From contig NZ_JAGLCD010000010.1 in the NCBI RefSeq assembly GCF_023146395.1, forward strand, positions 62,001-126,000: DNA of 64,000 nt, given 5' to 3'. The notes below the pieces were generated by a model. The model saw nothing but the letters and a program-made list of their open reading frames with translations. It was not told the origin of the DNA and searched no databases. This document shows, piece after piece, positions 24,744-33,118 of the stretch. The DNA comes from Aeromicrobium sp. (GTDB lineage: Bacteria > Actinomycetota > Actinomycetes > Propionibacteriales > Nocardioidaceae). A program made the position numbers and the translations under genes. How positions within the stretch are numbered: position 1 is the stretch's first letter; the number at the start of each line of letters is the position of its first letter.

Positions 24744-25502
24744 ATGGCAGGACGGCTAGAGGGCAAGGTCGCTATCGTGACCGGCGCAGCCGGATACTTG
24801 GGCATGGCTCACAGCGTGCACATGGCACGCGAGGGGGCCCGGGTCGTCGTGACGGACATCATCGATGGGCAGAAGACGGTCGACGCGGTGACCGAGGCTG
24901 GCGGCGAGGCCATCTTCCAAAGGGTCGACGTGACGAGCTGGGATGATGTCCAGCGCATGGCCGATGACACGCGCGCGGAGTACGGGCGCATTGACATCCT
25001 CGTCAACAACGCGGCCCTCGTAGCCAACATCCAAAAGCCGTGGACAGAGTTCACCCCCGATGAATGGGATCGGAACCTCGCCGTCGATCTGAAGGGCATG
25101 TTCATGTGCGCCCGCGCGGTCTACCCGACCATGCAGCAGCAACGCTCCGGACGGATCGTGAACATCTCCTCGGGCACCATGATGATCGGGATGCCTAACT
25201 TCTTGCCCTACGTCAGCGCAAAGGCCGGCGTCATCGGCTTCACTCGATCGCTGGCGACCGAGCTGGGCACGGACAACATCACGGTCAACGCGATTCTTGT
25301 TGGACTCTTTCCCCACGAGATTGCCGGGCTCGACAACATGGAGGCCATGACCGAGATGGTCATGGGAATGCAAGCTCTGAAGCGCGTTGGCCAGCCTGAT
25401 GACCTCAGCCCGACGGTCGCCTTCCTGGCATCCGACGATGCTGGCTGGATCACCGGCCAGGCCATAGCCGTGGATGGCGGGTTGGTGAGATCGGGGGGTT
25501 GA
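24744..25502 (+). CDS. Short-chain dehydrogenase/reductase
   Basis: SDR of 252 residues with intact motifs: TGAAGYLG near residue 14-21, NNAA near 88, serine in NISSGT, and YVSAK as the catalytic Y-x3-K. VTGQAIAVDGG-like end (ITGQAIAVDGGLV). AGGAGG sits five bases before ATG 24744; the frame could start 12 codons earlier without such a site. Substrate unknown; it is close to the CYP153 operon, where an alcohol dehydrogenase would be useful, but not in the same transcript. Confidence 0.9.
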   Translation: MAGRLEGKVAIVTGAAGYLGMAHSVHMAREGARVVVTDIIDGQKTVDAVTEAGGEAIFQRVDVTSWDDVQRMADDTRAEYGRIDILVNNAALVANIQKPWTEFTPDEWDRNLAVDLKGMFMCARAVYPTMQQQRSGRIVNISSGTMMIGMPNFLPYVSAKAGVIGFTRSLATELGTDNITVNAILVGLFPHEIAGLDNMEAMTEMVMGMQALKRVGQPDDLSPTVAFLASDDAGWITGQAIAVDGGLVRSGG

Positions 25503-25735
25503 TGGCAGCCCGGAGCCATGAGAACTCTCGCGGAGTCACCAGCGTGTGCAATATGCGGGAAGTGGATTGTCCCGGCATTGACGGCCTTCGACGATACCCA
25601 GGCCATTGATTGTTAGGACGCTCCGAACAGCTTTGGCTTGACCGACATCACGAGGAGTGGGTGGCGAGGGGACAAGTTGTACATCTGCGCCACGGAGACA
25701 TCACTCCAACCGGGGACTTTGGCTGCTTCGTCGAA
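25503..25735. other. Convergent intergenic spacer
   Basis: 233 bp between the ends of the SDR and AraC genes. No gene or clear hairpin noted. Confidence 0.5.
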
Positions 25736-26752
25736 TCAGACATGAACTCCCGGCCCGCAGCTTCGGAAGTGGCTGGGTGAGGTGCCGGTCCAGCTCTTGA
25801 AGGCGTGCGAGAAGTTGGTGACGTCGCTGTAGCCGAGTTCGGCGGCGACCTCGCTGACCGACGTGGAGCGGTCGAGCAGCCGTAGCTGGGCGCGGTTGAG
25901 GAGTGACTCTTGGAGGAGTTCGCGGAAGCTGGTTCCTTCCGCGGCGAGGCGGCGTTTGAGGGTGCTCGAGGAGATTGAGAACTCGTTCGCGACCGACTGG
26001 ATTGTCCTCACTCCTGGCCCGTGGTCCAGCAGTGCCCGCACTTTGCGGGTGAAGTCCGGGGTGCCGGCCCGACGTTCGAGGGCCTGATCGAGGTGGGTGA
26101 TGGCGACTTCGTAGGCGAGCGGGTCGGGGAAGCGGCAGCTCGTGTGAAGCGTCCGTGCAGGGACATGCAGGTAGTTCAAGGGCGCGTTGTAGATGAGCCG
26201 AGACCCGGCCTCGGACCCTGCAGGCAGGGACTTCGGCTCCGGCCAGCGACTATGCATCGTCACCTCTGACGCGTCCCCGGCAAGCAGGTCGATCAACCGC
26301 ATGAGGGCCAGTCCGCAGTAGGTGACGACCAGACAGTCCAGGTCGGGATCTCCAGTGTTTCCGGACACCCGGATCGTGAGGTCATCGCGCTGGGGATGGA
26401 ACTGGGCGGTGACGGCTTGGGTGATCACCGGGAGGTAGGTCAGCAGCTGCACGACCTCGGCGACGGTTCCCGCGCTGACCAGCGGCACGCTCAGCGGCCC
26501 GAAGGACGTGAGCTGTGCCTGTTCTGCGCAGGCGATTCCCAGCCTGGTCGCCTGCTCGGCATCGAGTTCGGGGTAGGCCCCGCGAAACCACCGCAGCGGC
26601 GCCTGGGCTTGGGTCTGGATCAGAGTCAGCTCGTCGGTTCCCTCGCGCGCCATGATGGCGCGGAACCGCTCCACGGAGTCCTGATCGATCGCCGAACTGC
26701 TCAGCAGCTGCGCGAAGGCAAGAGCTGGGACGCCTGGATCGTCTCTCCACAC
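25736..26752 (-). CDS. AraC-family regulator, OruR/MmsR type
   Basis: Regulator of 338 residues. The N-terminal two-thirds is the arabinose-binding-like domain of the ArgR/OruR group (LTLIQTQAQAPLRWFRGAYP; FGPLSVPLVSAGTVAEVVQL). The C-terminal tandem HTH reads IQSVANEFSISSSTLKRRLA and VSEVAAELGYSDVTNFSHAF, with the AFKSWTGTSPSHFR end. Divergent from the ferredoxin-CYP153-reductase operon. Regulators of this type control alkane hydroxylase genes in other bacteria, so it is the likely activator. The DNA between starts is about 120 bp. Confidence 0.9.
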   Translation of the reverse strand: MWRDDPGVPALAFAQLLSSSAIDQDSVERFRAIMAREGTDELTLIQTQAQAPLRWFRGAYPELDAEQATRLGIACAEQAQLTSFGPLSVPLVSAGTVAEVVQLLTYLPVITQAVTAQFHPQRDDLTIRVSGNTGDPDLDCLVVTYCGLALMRLIDLLAGDASEVTMHSRWPEPKSLPAGSEAGSRLIYNAPLNYLHVPARTLHTSCRFPDPLAYEVAITHLDQALERRAGTPDFTRKVRALLDHGPGVRTIQSVANEFSISSSTLKRRLAAEGTSFRELLQESLLNRAQLRLLDRSTSVSEVAAELGYSDVTNFSHAFKSWTGTSPSHFRSCGPGVHV

Positions 26753-26872
26753 AGCGACCTCTCGTGATCCGAATTCACAACAGGGTGAGACGGTTCAACA
26801 TGGCCCCGGCCGTTGTCAACAACAATCATGAAGGAAATGTCTATCCGGCGGTCAAGAGTGGAGAAGTTGTAC

Positions 26873-27193
26873 ATGGCAGCGGTTACGTTCGTGTCGCACG
26901 ACGGGGAGAAGTGCGAGGCGCCCCTCGATGAGGGCTGTTCGCTGATGCAGGTCGCGACGAACAACGCCATCGCCGGCATCGATGGTGACTGCGGCGGAGA
27001 GGCCGCATGCGGCACCTGCCACGTGATCGTCGATCCCACGTGGGCCGACAAAGTCGGCCCGTCCGGTCCGGAGGAGGAGGAGATGCTGTCGATGAATCCT
27101 GAGCGACAGGCGACGTCTCGGCTCTCCTGCCAGATCAAGGTCTCCGAGTCATGGGACGGCTTGACCGTGCAACTGCCCGAGTTCCAGATGTAG
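26873..27193 (+). CDS. [2Fe-2S] ferredoxin of the P450 system
   Basis: Adrenodoxin/putidaredoxin-type ferredoxin of 106 residues. Cluster ligands are visible as DCGGEAACGTCHV (C-x5-C-x2-C) and the fourth cysteine in SRLSCQI. It passes electrons from the reductase at 28.6 kb to the P450 immediately downstream. GGAGAAG lies six bases before ATG 26873; two upstream starts in the same frame (26813, 26828) lack homology. The gap to the P450 start is 18 bases. Confidence 0.93.
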   Translation: MAAVTFVSHDGEKCEAPLDEGCSLMQVATNNAIAGIDGDCGGEAACGTCHVIVDPTWADKVGPSGPEEEEMLSMNPERQATSRLSCQIKVSESWDGLTVQLPEFQM

Positions 27194-27211
27194 CAGGAGG
27201 TGTCCGACGAG

Positions 27212-28600
27212 ATGAAGATCCCTGAAGCAGTGAAGACGAAGGTCGAGGCCGCCATCCCGCTGGATCGACAGGTCCAGGCCGCGCACCTCTACGACAAGGG
27301 GCGACGCTGGCTGACCGGTACGAACGGGCAGAAGATGTTCGTCGAAGGTCCGATCCCGCCGGTCGAGGAAGTCGCGCTCGAAGACATCGACCTCAGCAAC
27401 CCGTTCCTCTATCGGCAGGGGCGCTGGGCCTCCTACTTCAAGCGCCTACGCGACGAGGCCCCTGTCCATTACCAGGCCCACAGTCCCTTCGGGCCGTTCT
27501 GGTCGGTCACGCGCCACGCCGACATCATTGCGGTGGACAAGAACCACGAGGTCTTCTCCGCCGAACCTCTCATCGTCATCGGGGCTCCGCCGCGGTTCAT
27601 GGACATCGCGATGTTCATCGCCATGGACCCGCCCAAGCATGACGTTCAGCGCCGCGCAGTCCAAGGGGTGGTGGCTCCGAAGAACCTCCGCGAGATGGAG
27701 AGCCTCATTCGCGAGCGCGTCAGGGACGTCCTGGACAACCTGCCCGTCAACGAACCGTTCGACTGGGTGAGCACCGTGTCGATCGAGCTCACCGCCCGCA
27801 TGCTGGCGACGCTGCTGGACTTCCCCTTCGAGCAGCGCCACAAGCTCGTCGTGTGGTCGGATCTGGCCACCTCGATGGAGCAGGCCAACGGAGGCCCCTC
27901 CGACAACGACGAGCTGTTCCGCGGCATGGTGGGCATGGCGCGTGGACTCGGCGCGCTGTGGCATGACAAGGCCGCCCGCCTCGCGGCCGGCGAAGAGCCC
28001 GGGTTCGACCTGATCACCATGCTGCAGAGCGACGAGAACACCAAGGACCTGATCAAGCGTCCCATGGAGTTCGCCGGCAACCTGATCCTGCTCATCGTCG
28101 GGGGCAACGACACGACGCGCAATTCGATGAGTGGTGGAGTTCTCGCGCTCAACCGGTTTCCCGACCAGTTCGAGAAGCTCAAGGCCAATCCGGACCTGAT
28201 CCCGAACATGGTCTCGGAGATCATCCGCTGGCAGACCCCTCTTGGCTACATGCGCCGGATCGCCAAGGCCGACACCGTGCTCAACGGCCAGTTCATCCGC
28301 AAGGGCGACAAGGTGGTCATGTGGTATGCGTCGGGGAACCGCGATGAGACCGTGTTCGAGCGACCGGACGAGTTGATCATCGACCGGCGCAATGCTCGCA
28401 ATCACATTGCGTTCGGGTTCGGCGTGCATCGGTGCATGGGCAATCGGCTGGCCGAGCTGCAGCTGCGCATCCTCTGGGAGGAGCTGCTCCCGCGCTTCGA
28501 GAGGATCGACGTTGTCGGGGAGCCGGAGTACGTACAGTCCAACTTCGTTCGCGGCATCAGCCAGCTGATGGTCGAGCTCACCCCCAAGGGCGCCCGATGA
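27212..28600 (+). CDS. Cytochrome P450, CYP153-type terminal hydroxylase
   Basis: P450 of 462 residues. Landmarks match CYP153: the I-helix GGNDTTRNSMSGG, the WYASGNRDE strand, and the heme loop HIAFGFGVHRCMGNRLAE with the C-terminal ending SNFVRGISQLMVELTP. Known CYP153 enzymes hydroxylate the terminal carbon of alkanes, fatty acids or cyclic terpenes using a ferredoxin and reductase, both encoded on either side here. ATG 27212 has AGGAGG eleven bases upstream; GTG 27200 overlaps that site and is less likely. It overlaps the reductase start by ATGA. Confidence 0.92.
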   Translation: MKIPEAVKTKVEAAIPLDRQVQAAHLYDKGRRWLTGTNGQKMFVEGPIPPVEEVALEDIDLSNPFLYRQGRWASYFKRLRDEAPVHYQAHSPFGPFWSVTRHADIIAVDKNHEVFSAEPLIVIGAPPRFMDIAMFIAMDPPKHDVQRRAVQGVVAPKNLREMESLIRERVRDVLDNLPVNEPFDWVSTVSIELTARMLATLLDFPFEQRHKLVVWSDLATSMEQANGGPSDNDELFRGMVGMARGLGALWHDKAARLAAGEEPGFDLITMLQSDENTKDLIKRPMEFAGNLILLIVGGNDTTRNSMSGGVLALNRFPDQFEKLKANPDLIPNMVSEIIRWQTPLGYMRRIAKADTVLNGQFIRKGDKVVMWYASGNRDETVFERPDELIIDRRNARNHIAFGFGVHRCMGNRLAELQLRILWEELLPRFERIDVVGEPEYVQSNFVRGISQLMVELTPKGAR

Positions 28601-29799
28601 GCACAGCGCGCGCGGTGGTGGTCGGCGCCAGCCATGCCGGTGCGCAGCTGGTCGCCAGCCTTCGTCAGGAGGGCTGGTCCGGCGAAATCGTGCTCGTCGG
28701 CGACGAGTCGGTGCTGCCGTACCAACGGCCTCCCTTGTCGAAGGCATATCTGGCCGGCAAGTGCTCACTGAAGGAACTGGCCATCCGCTCGGAGGACTTC
28801 TACGCCAAGCAGGACATCAAGCGCGTGGCCGCCACCGTGAAGGAGATCGACCGGTCGGCGGCCGAGCTCGTGCTCGGCACCGGCGACCGCTTGGCCTATG
28901 ACGCTCTAGCTCTGTGCACGGGAGCACACCCCCGACGACTCCGCGCGGAGGGTGCCGATCTCGACGGGGTGCACTACCTGCGTCGGTCGTCGGACGTGGA
29001 GCGGATCCGCGAGGACACGATCCCCGGGCGCAACGCCGTCATCGTCGGTGGTGGCTACATCGGTCTGGAGACCGCCGCGTCGCTGCGGGCATTGGGGCTC
29101 CACGTCACGGTCCTGGAGGCCGCAGACCGTGTCCTCGAGCGAGTGAGCGCTCCGGAGGTGTCGACATTCTTCACACGCGTCCACGAACACGAGGGAGTCG
29201 ACGTGCGGAACAATGCATCGGTCGAGGCGCTTGTCGGCGACCGCCGTGTACAAGGGGTGGTCCTGGCGAGTGGCGAGTCGGTGCCAGCCGATCTCGTGAT
29301 CATCGGCATCGGCATCGAACCGAGCACGGAGCTGGCCGAGGCAGCCGGCCTGGTCGTGGCCGACGGGATCCTGATCGACGCCCAGGCGCGCACCAGTGAT
29401 CCCACCATCGTGGCCGCCGGGGACTGCACTTCGCAGGACGTGCCCCGCTACGGCCGACGGATCCGCCTGGAGTCGGTCCCGAGCGCCGTGGAGCAGGCCA
29501 AGGTCGCAGCGGCGACCATCTGCGAACGCGACAAGGTCATCGCGGCGCTGCCGTGGTTCTGGTCGGACCAGTACGACCTCAAACTCCAGATCGCGGGCCT
29601 CAACACCGGCTACGACGACGTCGTCCTGAGCGGTGACCCGACCCGTGACCACGACTTCACCTGCTACTACCTCCGGCAGGGCGAGCTGGTAGCCGCTGAC
29701 TGCGTCAACCGTCCCCGGGATTTCATGACCAGCAAACGTCTGCTCGCCCAACGGGCCGCGGTCGACGTGGCCGCCCTGACTGCGAAGGTGGCCGTGTGA
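28597..29799 (+). CDS. Ferredoxin reductase (FAD, NAD(P)H)
   Basis: Putidaredoxin-reductase-like flavoprotein of 400 residues. FAD motif VVVGASHAGAQLVASLRQEG at the N-terminus, the PPLSKAYL segment, the NAD(P)H-binding motif AVIVGGGYIGLETAASLRAL near residue 147, and the second FAD motif TIVAAGDCTSQ near 270. Completes the three-component CYP153 chain. ATG 28597 is coupled to the P450 stop (ATGA). Length normal. Confidence 0.94.
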   Translation: MSTARAVVVGASHAGAQLVASLRQEGWSGEIVLVGDESVLPYQRPPLSKAYLAGKCSLKELAIRSEDFYAKQDIKRVAATVKEIDRSAAELVLGTGDRLAYDALALCTGAHPRRLRAEGADLDGVHYLRRSSDVERIREDTIPGRNAVIVGGGYIGLETAASLRALGLHVTVLEAADRVLERVSAPEVSTFFTRVHEHEGVDVRNNASVEALVGDRRVQGVVLASGESVPADLVIIGIGIEPSTELAEAAGLVVADGILIDAQARTSDPTIVAAGDCTSQDVPRYGRRIRLESVPSAVEQAKVAAATICERDKVIAALPWFWSDQYDLKLQIAGLNTGYDDVVLSGDPTRDHDFTCYYLRQGELVAADCVNRPRDFMTSKRLLAQRAAVDVAALTAKVAV

Positions 29800-29863
29800 G
29801 CACCAAGGCACCGCTCAACCGTTCGGTACAACAACGACTCGCGGGTCAGCCGCAGGGACGTCG

Positions 29864-30595
29864 ATGCGAATCCTGCCGTTCGTCTCGGGCGTAAGTGAAC
29901 CGCGTCGGTCCGCGGACGTGAGACGCGCACGCGCGGACGCCCGCGGCCCTGCGTGGTGGCTGGCGCTGCTGGTCTGCAAACCGCTGCTGCTGCTGGCCAG
30001 GAGAGCGGACTGGCGCGGCACGGAGCGCCTTCCGCGGTCGGGAGGCGCGGTACTGGCGGTCAACCATGTCTCGCAAGCCGACCCGCTGTTCCTGGCGGAA
30101 ATGATCCTCGCCCAGGGCCGCACCCCCCGGTTCATGGCGAAGACAAGCCTGTTTCGCAGCCGAGCGGTCGGCTGGTGGTTTCGGTCGGCCGGTCACGTCG
30201 AGATCGACCGTACCGACGGCCGAGCCGGGCTCCAAGCCGCCATCGAAGCCGTGGCGGGGGGCGACCTCGTCGTCGTGTACCCAGAAGGATCGATCACGAA
30301 GCGGTCGGATGGCCGCCTGATGTCGCTCAGGTCGGGTGCTGTGCGCATCGCGCTGGAGACGTCAGCCCCGTTGATCCCTGTTGCCCAATGGGGCGCTCAG
30401 ACGATAGTGCCAGCCTACGAAGGGAAGGTCGTGCTGGGACACCGTCGTACGGTCACGCTGCTGGTGGGGGAGCCCGTGCCCCTCGAGGACCTCCGAGAGC
30501 TGCCGCCGGCGACGGCCGTTCGTGCGGCGGCGCAGAGGCTTCATGACACCCTCGCACCAATGGTTGACCGGCTCGCCGACGAACACGCACAGTAG
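29864..30595 (+). CDS. 1-acyl-sn-glycerol-3-phosphate acyltransferase-like protein
   Basis: PlsC-family acyltransferase of 243 residues. A hydrophobic segment (WWLALLVCKPLLLLARRADW) precedes the catalytic NHVSQADP (H-x4-D, about residue 68-75) and the glycerophosphate-binding VYPEGSITKRSDG near 140. It would acylate lysophosphatidate or a related acceptor at the membrane. It lies 64 bases after the CYP153 reductase on the same strand and may share the transcript, possibly linking fatty-alcohol or hydroxy-acid products to lipid synthesis. That link is speculative. Confidence 0.88.
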   Translation: MRILPFVSGVSEPRRSADVRRARADARGPAWWLALLVCKPLLLLARRADWRGTERLPRSGGAVLAVNHVSQADPLFLAEMILAQGRTPRFMAKTSLFRSRAVGWWFRSAGHVEIDRTDGRAGLQAAIEAVAGGDLVVVYPEGSITKRSDGRLMSLRSGAVRIALETSAPLIPVAQWGAQTIVPAYEGKVVLGHRRTVTLLVGEPVPLEDLRELPPATAVRAAAQRLHDTLAPMVDRLADEHAQ

Positions 30596-30635
30596 CGCCT
30601 CAACTTGTCCAGACCAGTGGCGGTAGCCGGTAAGG

Positions 30636-30658
30636 AGACAGAAATCGCTAGCCTGTCT
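30636..30658. promoter_or_regulatory. Inverted repeat before tetR
   Basis: AGACAG (30636-30641) and CTGTCT (30653-30658) are complementary with an 11-base spacer, ending four bases before the ATG at 30662. Candidate autoregulatory operator. Confidence 0.35.
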
Positions 30659-30661
30659 TTC

Positions 30662-31273
30662 ATGCGGGGACCCTCAATGCGCGAGCGCTTCAGGGAGCAC
30701 ATGCGGTCGGCTGTCCTTGAGGCGGCCCACGACCTGACGGTCGAGCGCGGCTGGGACCGGGTGCGCATGGGGGAGGTGGCTGACCGTGCCGGGGTGTCAC
30801 GAGCGGCTCTGTACAAAGAGTTCGGTGACAAGGCCGGCCTCGGGGAGGCCGTCGTGCTCCCTGAGGCCTCGCGCTTTCTTGAGGGCATCCAGGGGGCGTT
30901 GGAGGCGCACGTCGGTGATGCGAAGCGCGGCATCGCCGCGGCCGTCGACTACACCCTGGAGGAGGCGGAACGCAGCCCTCTGCTCAAGGCGGTGCTCATC
31001 TCCCACCGTGAGCTCGATGAGGGGGGTCATGCGTCCACGGGGATGCTCCCGCTCCTCACGACTTCCGCGCGGCTTCTCGACCTCGCCTCCGACACGCTGG
31101 CCGGGTGGGTAGCGGAGAGCTACCCCGATCTTCCCTCCGACGACGTCATCGACGCGGCCGACACCATGGTGCGCCTGACGGTCAGTCATCTGGCCCTGCC
31201 CAAGTGGGACCGAACCGCGACGGCGCGCAAGATCTCGGAAGTCGCTGTCCGAATCCTCGCCCTCGAATCGTAA
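30662..31273 (+). CDS. TetR-family regulator
   Basis: TetR protein of 203 residues. HTH: RSAVLEAAHDLTVERGWDRV, then MGEVADRAGVSRAALYKEFG, with the aromatic pair as YKEF. The C-terminal region resembles the TetR_C group found beside lipid-metabolism genes (SPLLKAVLISHRELDEGG). Start taken as ATG 30662; TTG 30605 and ATG 30677 are alternatives. Just downstream of the acyltransferase, which it may regulate. Confidence 0.83.
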   Translation: MRGPSMRERFREHMRSAVLEAAHDLTVERGWDRVRMGEVADRAGVSRAALYKEFGDKAGLGEAVVLPEASRFLEGIQGALEAHVGDAKRGIAAAVDYTLEEAERSPLLKAVLISHRELDEGGHASTGMLPLLTTSARLLDLASDTLAGWVAESYPDLPSDDVIDAADTMVRLTVSHLALPKWDRTATARKISEVAVRILALES

Positions 31274-31434
31274 ACCTCCCGACTTCGTGCTCCTTTCATC
31301 GACACGACCGCCAGCCCCATCGCGGAGCGAGGGTGAGCGGCACCTTCCTCCACCGCACTCGTCAGGGACGGCCAGGGGAGTGGCCCAGACGACGGCGACG
31401 CCACCGCCGCAGTGAACCCGGCGACGAAGATGCG

Positions 31435-32438
31435 GTGCTCGCTCCGTACAACTTCCGGGTGAAGCCAGCCCTGACCTTTGCCGCCCGACCACCCGACCTG
31501 CTCGCCGGCCTCACCGTCGACGAAGCCGTCCGGATCAGCGAGGCGATCACCGCCGCGCATGCCGAGTCGACCCGCACCGTGTACGAGTTCGCGTGGAGCC
31601 AGTGGGAGGGCTGGTGCTCCACCCGCGGCGCCACACCGCTGCCCGCGGAGCCGGCGCTGATCTGCGCGTACCTCACCGAACGCGCCGCCGACGGCCTCTC
31701 GGTCGGCACCATCGAGCTCGCCTGCGGCGCCATCGCCTACCGCCACCGGATGCACGGCCTGAGGGACCCGGTCCTCACCGAAGGGGTTCGGCAGGTCCGC
31801 CGCGGTCTGCGCCGGATCATCGGCACCGCTCCCCGCCGCCAGGCCCGACCGCTCGGCACCGAGGAGATCCGCCAGATCGTCGCGCACATCGACCGCTCTA
31901 CCGCCCTGGGTGCCCGCGACGCCGCGCTCATCTGCTCGGCTTCACCTCCGCGATGCGGCGCTCCGAGCTGGCCGCGCTCACTCTGGCCGACGTCGAGTTC
32001 CGGCCCGGGGGAGTCCTGCTGACCATCCGTCGCTCGAAGACCGACCAGTACGCCAACGGCCAGGTCGTCGCCGTCGTCCACGGCCAGCACGTCGCCACCG
32101 ACCCCATCGCCGCCCTCGACGCCGGGCTGGGCCACCGCAGACCCGACCCCGGGCGACTGCTCACCAGCCTGCGCAGCGGGGCGGTCACCACCGACCCGAT
32201 CTCCGGGGAGCCGATCTCGATCGTGCTCCGCAAACGCGCCCGCGCCGCCGGGCTCGCGGCCGAGCGGATCACCGCGCACTCACTGCGCGCCGGGCACGCC
32301 ACCAGCGCCGCTGTCGCCGGCGTCGCCCTGGACCGGATCGCCGCCCAGACCCGCCACAAGCGCCTGTCCACGCTGATCGAGCGCTAAATCCGCCCCGCCC
32401 AGGCGCTGGAGTACACCTCCAGTCGCGACCTGGGGCTA
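31435..32438 (+). pseudogene. Tyrosine recombinase/integrase, doubly inactivated
   Basis: A phage-type integrase spread over two frames. The first part carries the SAM-like core-binding domain (VRISEAITAAHAESTRTVYE, then WSQWEGWCSTRGATPLPAEP). At 31932 one base is missing: ARDAALI continues correctly only in the next frame as LLGFTSAMRRSELAALTLAD, which holds the first catalytic arginine. HSLRAGH (H-x-x-R) and TRHKRLSTLIER follow, and the next codon is TAA (32385-32387), after which the same frame reads IRPAQALEYTSSRDLGL. The family has tyrosine at that position (ERY-IRPAQ), so the nucleophile codon TAC or TAT has become a stop. The gene sits 2.4 kb from a tRNA-derived attachment site. Confidence 0.85.
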
Positions 32439-32499
32439 ATGAGGTCCGAGCCGAGGCGCGCGGCTGACGACGTCCCTGGGACGCAGTTAGCCGGGGAGC

Positions 32500-32919
32500 T
32501 CAGGTCAGCTCGCGGCCGAGCTGGCTGATGAACTCGTCGGCCATCGCAAGCTGGCTCTCGAGCTTCTCCCGGCGCTCGGCAGCGTCAGCCAGGATCGCCG
32601 TCAGCCGCTCCCGTGCCTCCCCATACCGGTCGCCCGCGTCACGGTCCCGCATGACCTCGATGTCGCGCATTGCCGCGCTCATCTGGTCAAGGGTGAACCC
32701 GAGGGGCTTCATCCGCCGAATCACCATGATCCGCTCGACGTCTGCCTCCGTGTAGAGGCGAAAGCCACCATCGGTGCGCCCTGAGGGGCGCAGGAGGCCC
32801 ACTTCCTCCCAGTGCCGCAGGCTGCGAAGTGAGAGCTCGGTTCGGGTGGCGACCTCACCGATCTGCATCACCGCCGGGGTTGCCTCGGCGGCGGGGGTCG
32901 AGGGGGGCTCGCTGGTCAC
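32500..32919 (-). CDS. MerR-family transcriptional regulator
   Basis: MerR regulator of 139 residues. The winged helix is clear: MQIGEVATRTELSLRSLRHW, then EEVGLLRPSGRTDGGFRLYT. A coiled coil follows (EARERLTAILADAAERREKL). No metal-binding cysteines are present, so it is not a metal sensor of the classical kind. I start at GTG 32919, which has a GAGAGAG stretch upstream; a TTG at 32952 is possible. Divergent from the SulP gene with a textbook MerR palindrome between them. Confidence 0.88.
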   Translation of the reverse strand: MTSEPPSTPAAEATPAVMQIGEVATRTELSLRSLRHWEEVGLLRPSGRTDGGFRLYTEADVERIMVIRRMKPLGFTLDQMSAAMRDIEVMRDRDAGDRYGEARERLTAILADAAERREKLESQLAMADEFISQLGRELT

Positions 32920-32953
32920 GGGGTGGGCTCTCTCACGTCGCTCGGATTTCAAC

Positions 32954-32970
32954 CCTCACGTTACGTGAGG
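32954..32970. promoter_or_regulatory. MerR operator palindrome
   Basis: CCTCACG-TTA-CGTGAGG, perfect 7-bp arms with a three-base centre, in the spacer between the divergent merR and sulP genes. Size and symmetry fit a MerR-family operator that lies between promoter -35 and -10 elements. Confidence 0.65.
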
Positions 32971-33118
32971 TTACAGTGGTGTGCAGACTTCCGCCGGCGA
33001 GGACGCCGGCACGTGCCCCCCCATGGTGCGCACCATCCCAACCCAGATCCAAAGTCGTCCGGGCCTGCCTTCGAGGCCATGGACGCAACCTGCTGCTGCC
33101 ACGAACGGAGCCCCACAC

